The notes under the pieces were generated by a model. That model saw only the letters and a list, made by a program, of their open reading frames with translations. It did not search any database and had not been told where the DNA came from. From Bacteroidota bacterium (GTDB lineage: Bacteria; Bacteroidota; Bacteroidia; Cytophagales; Cyclobacteriaceae), in the NCBI GenBank assembly GCA_023412765.1, contig JAEZBX010000020.1:1-8765 (forward strand): 8,765 nucleotides of DNA, in the 5' to 3' direction. Below, piece after piece: positions 7,032 through 8,765 of this stretch. The position numbers and the translations under genes were made by a program. The first letter of the stretch is position 1. Each line of letters opens with the position of its first letter.

Positions 7032-7357
7032 AGTGTATTTGAAATTAATTAACAGAATTCGGTTAAACATCAGAAAGCAAAAACCGCGCAGATCGATTGA
7101 TCACGAAATTTTGTCAGCGTAACAATCAAAATTGTCGTGCATTGCTTTTCACAATCCTAATTACGAAAACTTTCGGATTTAGGTTCCTGATAAATATACC
7201 ATTGCAAAAAAAAGATTTTGACCGGCAATTCTGCAGCTTACTTCTGTACAATTTTCCTAACCCTTACTTCGGTATTTGTACCCTGAGGCCGCATTTTTTG
7301 ACTCTTCGGCCACAACTTTATTGACCTTGAAAGTGTCCGTCACGTATTCGGTAGTAG
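7032..7357. other. Intergenic region upstream of htrA, no convincing gene
   Basis: About 325 bases, AT-rich, holding the htrA leader and presumably its promoter. On the minus strand CAATTTTG at 7127-7134 is a one-mismatch TAnnTTTG box, but it would leave a leader of about 85 bases. GGCCG and CGGCC near 7290-7312 could form a weak 5-bp hairpin. A plus-strand frame at 7097-7324 and a minus-strand frame at 7257-7376 are open, but neither is convincing as a gene. I see no RNA gene here. Confidence 0.5.
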
Positions 7358-7501
7358 ATGGACGAACGATATTCATCTGATCCTGAGCCTGAAAATGATC
7401 CTGCGAGGCGAACGCTCCGCAGACTACGTGTATTGCTAATCGTCTGGATCTTGCTGTTTATAGGGAGTATAATCTGGTTTTCCCTTTCACGCCATTCATA
7501 A
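7358..7501 (+). CDS. Possible small single-pass membrane protein (47 residues)
   Basis: ATG at 7358 (directly after an in-frame TAG) to TAA at 7499-7501. The first half is hydrophilic and acidic with a proline repeat (SSDPEPENDPA, about 6-16), followed by an arginine cluster (RRTLRRLR, 17-24). Then comes one uninterrupted hydrophobic helix of about 19 residues (VLLIVWILLFIGSIIWFSL, 25-43) and a short SRHS tail. Arginines before the helix predict N-terminus inside and C-terminus outside by the positive-inside rule. This ordered layout is more than chance usually gives, but the frame is short, T-rich DNA readily yields hydrophobic residues, and no promoter box is clear. I know no family for it. 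It precedes rlmI by 52 bases, but rlmI seems to have its own promoter box in between. Treat it as a candidate gene. Confidence 0.42.
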   Translation: MDERYSSDPEPENDPARRTLRRLRVLLIVWILLFIGSIIWFSLSRHS

Positions 7502-7526
7502 ACAGAACCTCACCCCCATTTTTTGA

Positions 7527-7534
7527 TACTTTTG
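7527..7534 (+). promoter_or_regulatory. Putative -7 promoter box of the rRNA methyltransferase gene
   Basis: TACTTTTG is a full match to the Bacteroidota TAnnTTTG element, ending 19 bases before the ATG at 7554. That leaves a short leader of about 12-15 bases and favours the ATG over the TTG at 7539, which would lie at or before the expected transcription start. No TTTG is seen at the -33 position. Confidence 0.42.
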
Positions 7535-7553
7535 CCTGTTGATTATAATCTAC

Positions 7554-8732
7554 ATGCAGGGAAAAATCATACTTAAAAAAGGTAAAGAATATTCGATTCA
7601 GCGTTTTCATCCATGGGTATTTTCGGGCGCCATCCATTCCACGGAGGGACAGTTAACCGACGGATGTTGGGTTTCAGTTCTTAGTTCAAAGAATGAATAC
7701 CTCGGATCAGGCCACTACCAAAAAGGAAGCATCACAGTGAGAATTCTTTCATTTGATGGTGTTCCGAATGAAGACTTCTGGACAACCAGGCTGAATAAAG
7801 CGATGGAGCTAAGGAGAAACGCGGGCCTTCCATCAGAGAAAACTAATTGCTTTCGGCTGGTGCATGGCGAAGGAGACGGACTACCTGGACTAGTTGTCGA
7901 CTACTACAACGGTATAGCTATTGTTCAGGCTCATTCAATGGGAATGCATGTTGATCGCCACAAGATTGCCGAAGCGCTTGTTAAGGTGTTTGACGGTGAA
8001 TTGAAATCAGTGTATTATAAAAGTCAGGCGAGTCTACCAGGACGAGAGCGCGATAACTTTCCCGATGAATACCTGTATGGAATGAGTGCCGTGCCTCACC
8101 TTGTAATTGAAAACGGAAACAAATTCTTTGTTGATTGGGAGGAAGGTCAGAAAACTGGATTCTTTTTGGATCAGCGCGACAATCGAAAATTACTAGCACA
8201 TTATTCTGCTGGGAAGAATGTGCTTAACACCTTCTGCTATTCTGGTGGTTTCACTGTTTACGCGCTAGCAGCAAATGCAGCGTCAGTGTATTCTGTCGAC
8301 AGTTCCGAGCGGGCAATTGAACTAACGCGCAGTAACATCGAAGTGAATGGATTTGATCTGCTACAAAATCCCTGTTATGCTGAAGACGTCTTTGACTTTC
8401 TAAAAGGCAAGAGTGATAAGTTTGATTTGATCATACTTGATCCCCCAGCGTTTGCAAAACATCGCGATGCCCGGCATCAGGCAATAAAAGGATATCAGCG
8501 GCTCAATACACAAGCCATGAAAGTCATCAGGTCGGGAGGAATCATTTTTACTTTTTCCTGCTCGCAGGTAGTTGACAAACAACTCTTTTATGATACAGTC
8601 GTGTCAGCGGCAATCCAGGCAGGACGAAACATCAAGGTATTACATCATTTATCACAGGCACCAGATCATCCTGTGTCTATCTTCCATCCGGAGGGAGAGT
8701 ATTTGAAGGGGTTGGTGCTTTACGTAGAATAG
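7554..8732 (+). CDS. rlmI: 23S rRNA (cytosine-5-)-methyltransferase, RlmI family
   Basis: A 392-residue SAM-dependent methyltransferase close in length and motif order to E. coli RlmI (396), which methylates C1962 of 23S rRNA. An N-terminal PUA RNA-binding domain (about 3-70) contains LKKGKEYSIQRFHPWVFSGAI. The middle EEHG/EEGQ-type region has VDWEEGQKTGFFLDQRDNR (193-211). The Rossmann domain shows motif I VLNTFCYSGGF (223-233), the SAM-binding acidic residue in YSVDSSE (Asp249), motif IV LDPPAFAK (295-302) and the catalytic TFSCS with Cys336. The end, DHPVSIFHPEGEYLKG, is characteristic of the family. I chose ATG 7554 because MQGKIILKKG aligns with the family start; an upstream TTG (7539) would add five residues. 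No partner gene follows before the window ends. The exact target base is inferred from the family; related RlmK-type or unnamed COG1092 members are the alternative. Confidence 0.9.
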   Translation: MQGKIILKKGKEYSIQRFHPWVFSGAIHSTEGQLTDGCWVSVLSSKNEYLGSGHYQKGSITVRILSFDGVPNEDFWTTRLNKAMELRRNAGLPSEKTNCFRLVHGEGDGLPGLVVDYYNGIAIVQAHSMGMHVDRHKIAEALVKVFDGELKSVYYKSQASLPGRERDNFPDEYLYGMSAVPHLVIENGNKFFVDWEEGQKTGFFLDQRDNRKLLAHYSAGKNVLNTFCYSGGFTVYALAANAASVYSVDSSERAIELTRSNIEVNGFDLLQNPCYAEDVFDFLKGKSDKFDLIILDPPAFAKHRDARHQAIKGYQRLNTQAMKVIRSGGIIFTFSCSQVVDKQLFYDTVVSAAIQAGRNIKVLHHLSQAPDHPVSIFHPEGEYLKGLVLYVE

Positions 8733-8765
8733 TTTAAGGTTTGAAGTTTAAAGTTTAAAGTTTAA
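8732..8765. repeat. GTTTAAA heptamer tandem repeat, cut by the right edge
   Basis: Five successive 7-base units from 8732: GTTTAAG, GTTTGAA, GTTTAAA, GTTTAAA, then GTTTAA at the edge. The first G is the last base of the rlmI stop codon, so the array starts exactly at the gene end. Later units are exact and earlier ones carry one change each, as in a slippage-grown array. Function unknown; total length cannot be seen from here. Confidence 0.85.

Noticed and set aside
6708..7122. Two overlapping plus-strand frames over the 5' part of htrA
   Set aside because: Antisense to the signal, LA-loop and protease start; no motif and no regulatory signal.
7097..7324. Plus-strand frame of 75 residues upstream of the possible microprotein
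   Set aside because: Composition is rich in Phe/Leu/Cys/Asn as expected from AT-rich non-coding DNA, with no ordered pattern, and it covers the htrA leader region.
7257..7376. Minus-strand frame of 39 residues starting MNIVRPSTTEYVTD
   Set aside because: It looks moderately protein-like and the open frame upstream even resembles a signal-peptide end (VVCGAFASQD), but no start codon exists there. It overlaps the start of the plus-strand 47-residue candidate and has no promoter or terminator. It remains a rival reading of this gap, possibly a gene remnant.
1..8765. New defence system, mobile element, CRISPR or integrated element
   Set aside because: All larger genes are recognisable housekeeping or transport families, and there are no direct repeats flanking a block, no integrase or transposase and no obvious composition break.

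Overview
The window looks like chromosomal DNA of a Bacteroidota bacterium, probably of the Cytophagales type; I infer this and cannot prove it. The signs are moderate GC, TAnnTTTG-type promoter boxes, few Shine-Dalgarno sequences, the long (about 400-residue) form of IspH, a bacillithiol-disulfide-reductase-like flavoprotein, and small lineage-type proteins I recognise only loosely. I see no tRNA, rRNA, CRISPR array, transposase, phage gene or defence cassette.

Layout. (1) Positions 1-671, plus strand: the C-terminal part of a YpdA-like NADPH/FAD oxidoreductase, cut by the left edge. (2) Positions 1538-654 and 3621-1540, minus strand: a TonB-dependent outer-membrane receptor followed after a single base by a fructosamine-kinase-family gene. 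The kinase runs tail to tail into the YpdA gene with an 18-bp overlap. (3) Positions 3827-4048, plus strand: a small basic protein, divergent from the receptor; its stop overlaps the end of ispH. (4) Positions 5232-4045, minus strand: ispH, last enzyme of the MEP isoprenoid pathway, whose 5' end seems to lack any ATG. (5) Positions 7031-5550 and 5533-5360, minus strand: an HtrA/Deg-type periplasmic serine protease with two PDZ domains, then a 57-residue SH3/KOW-like small protein, ended by a strong intrinsic terminator. (6) Positions 7358-7501, plus strand: a possible 47-residue single-pass membrane protein. (7) Positions 7554-8732, plus strand: an RlmI-type 23S rRNA cytosine methyltransferase, followed by a GTTTAAA heptamer tandem repeat that runs into the right edge.

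How the genes relate. Most are housekeeping or maintenance functions: thiol redox balance, deglycation, isoprenoid synthesis, envelope protein quality control and ribosome modification. They sit in short independent units rather than one large operon. Two pairs are tight enough to suggest co-expression: receptor with fructosamine kinase, and htrA with the 57-residue gene. I do not see a convincing new multi-gene system. The points most worth a second look are the non-canonical start of ispH, the two small proteins (57 and 47 residues) easily missed by length cut-offs, the receptor-kinase coupling and the heptamer repeat.
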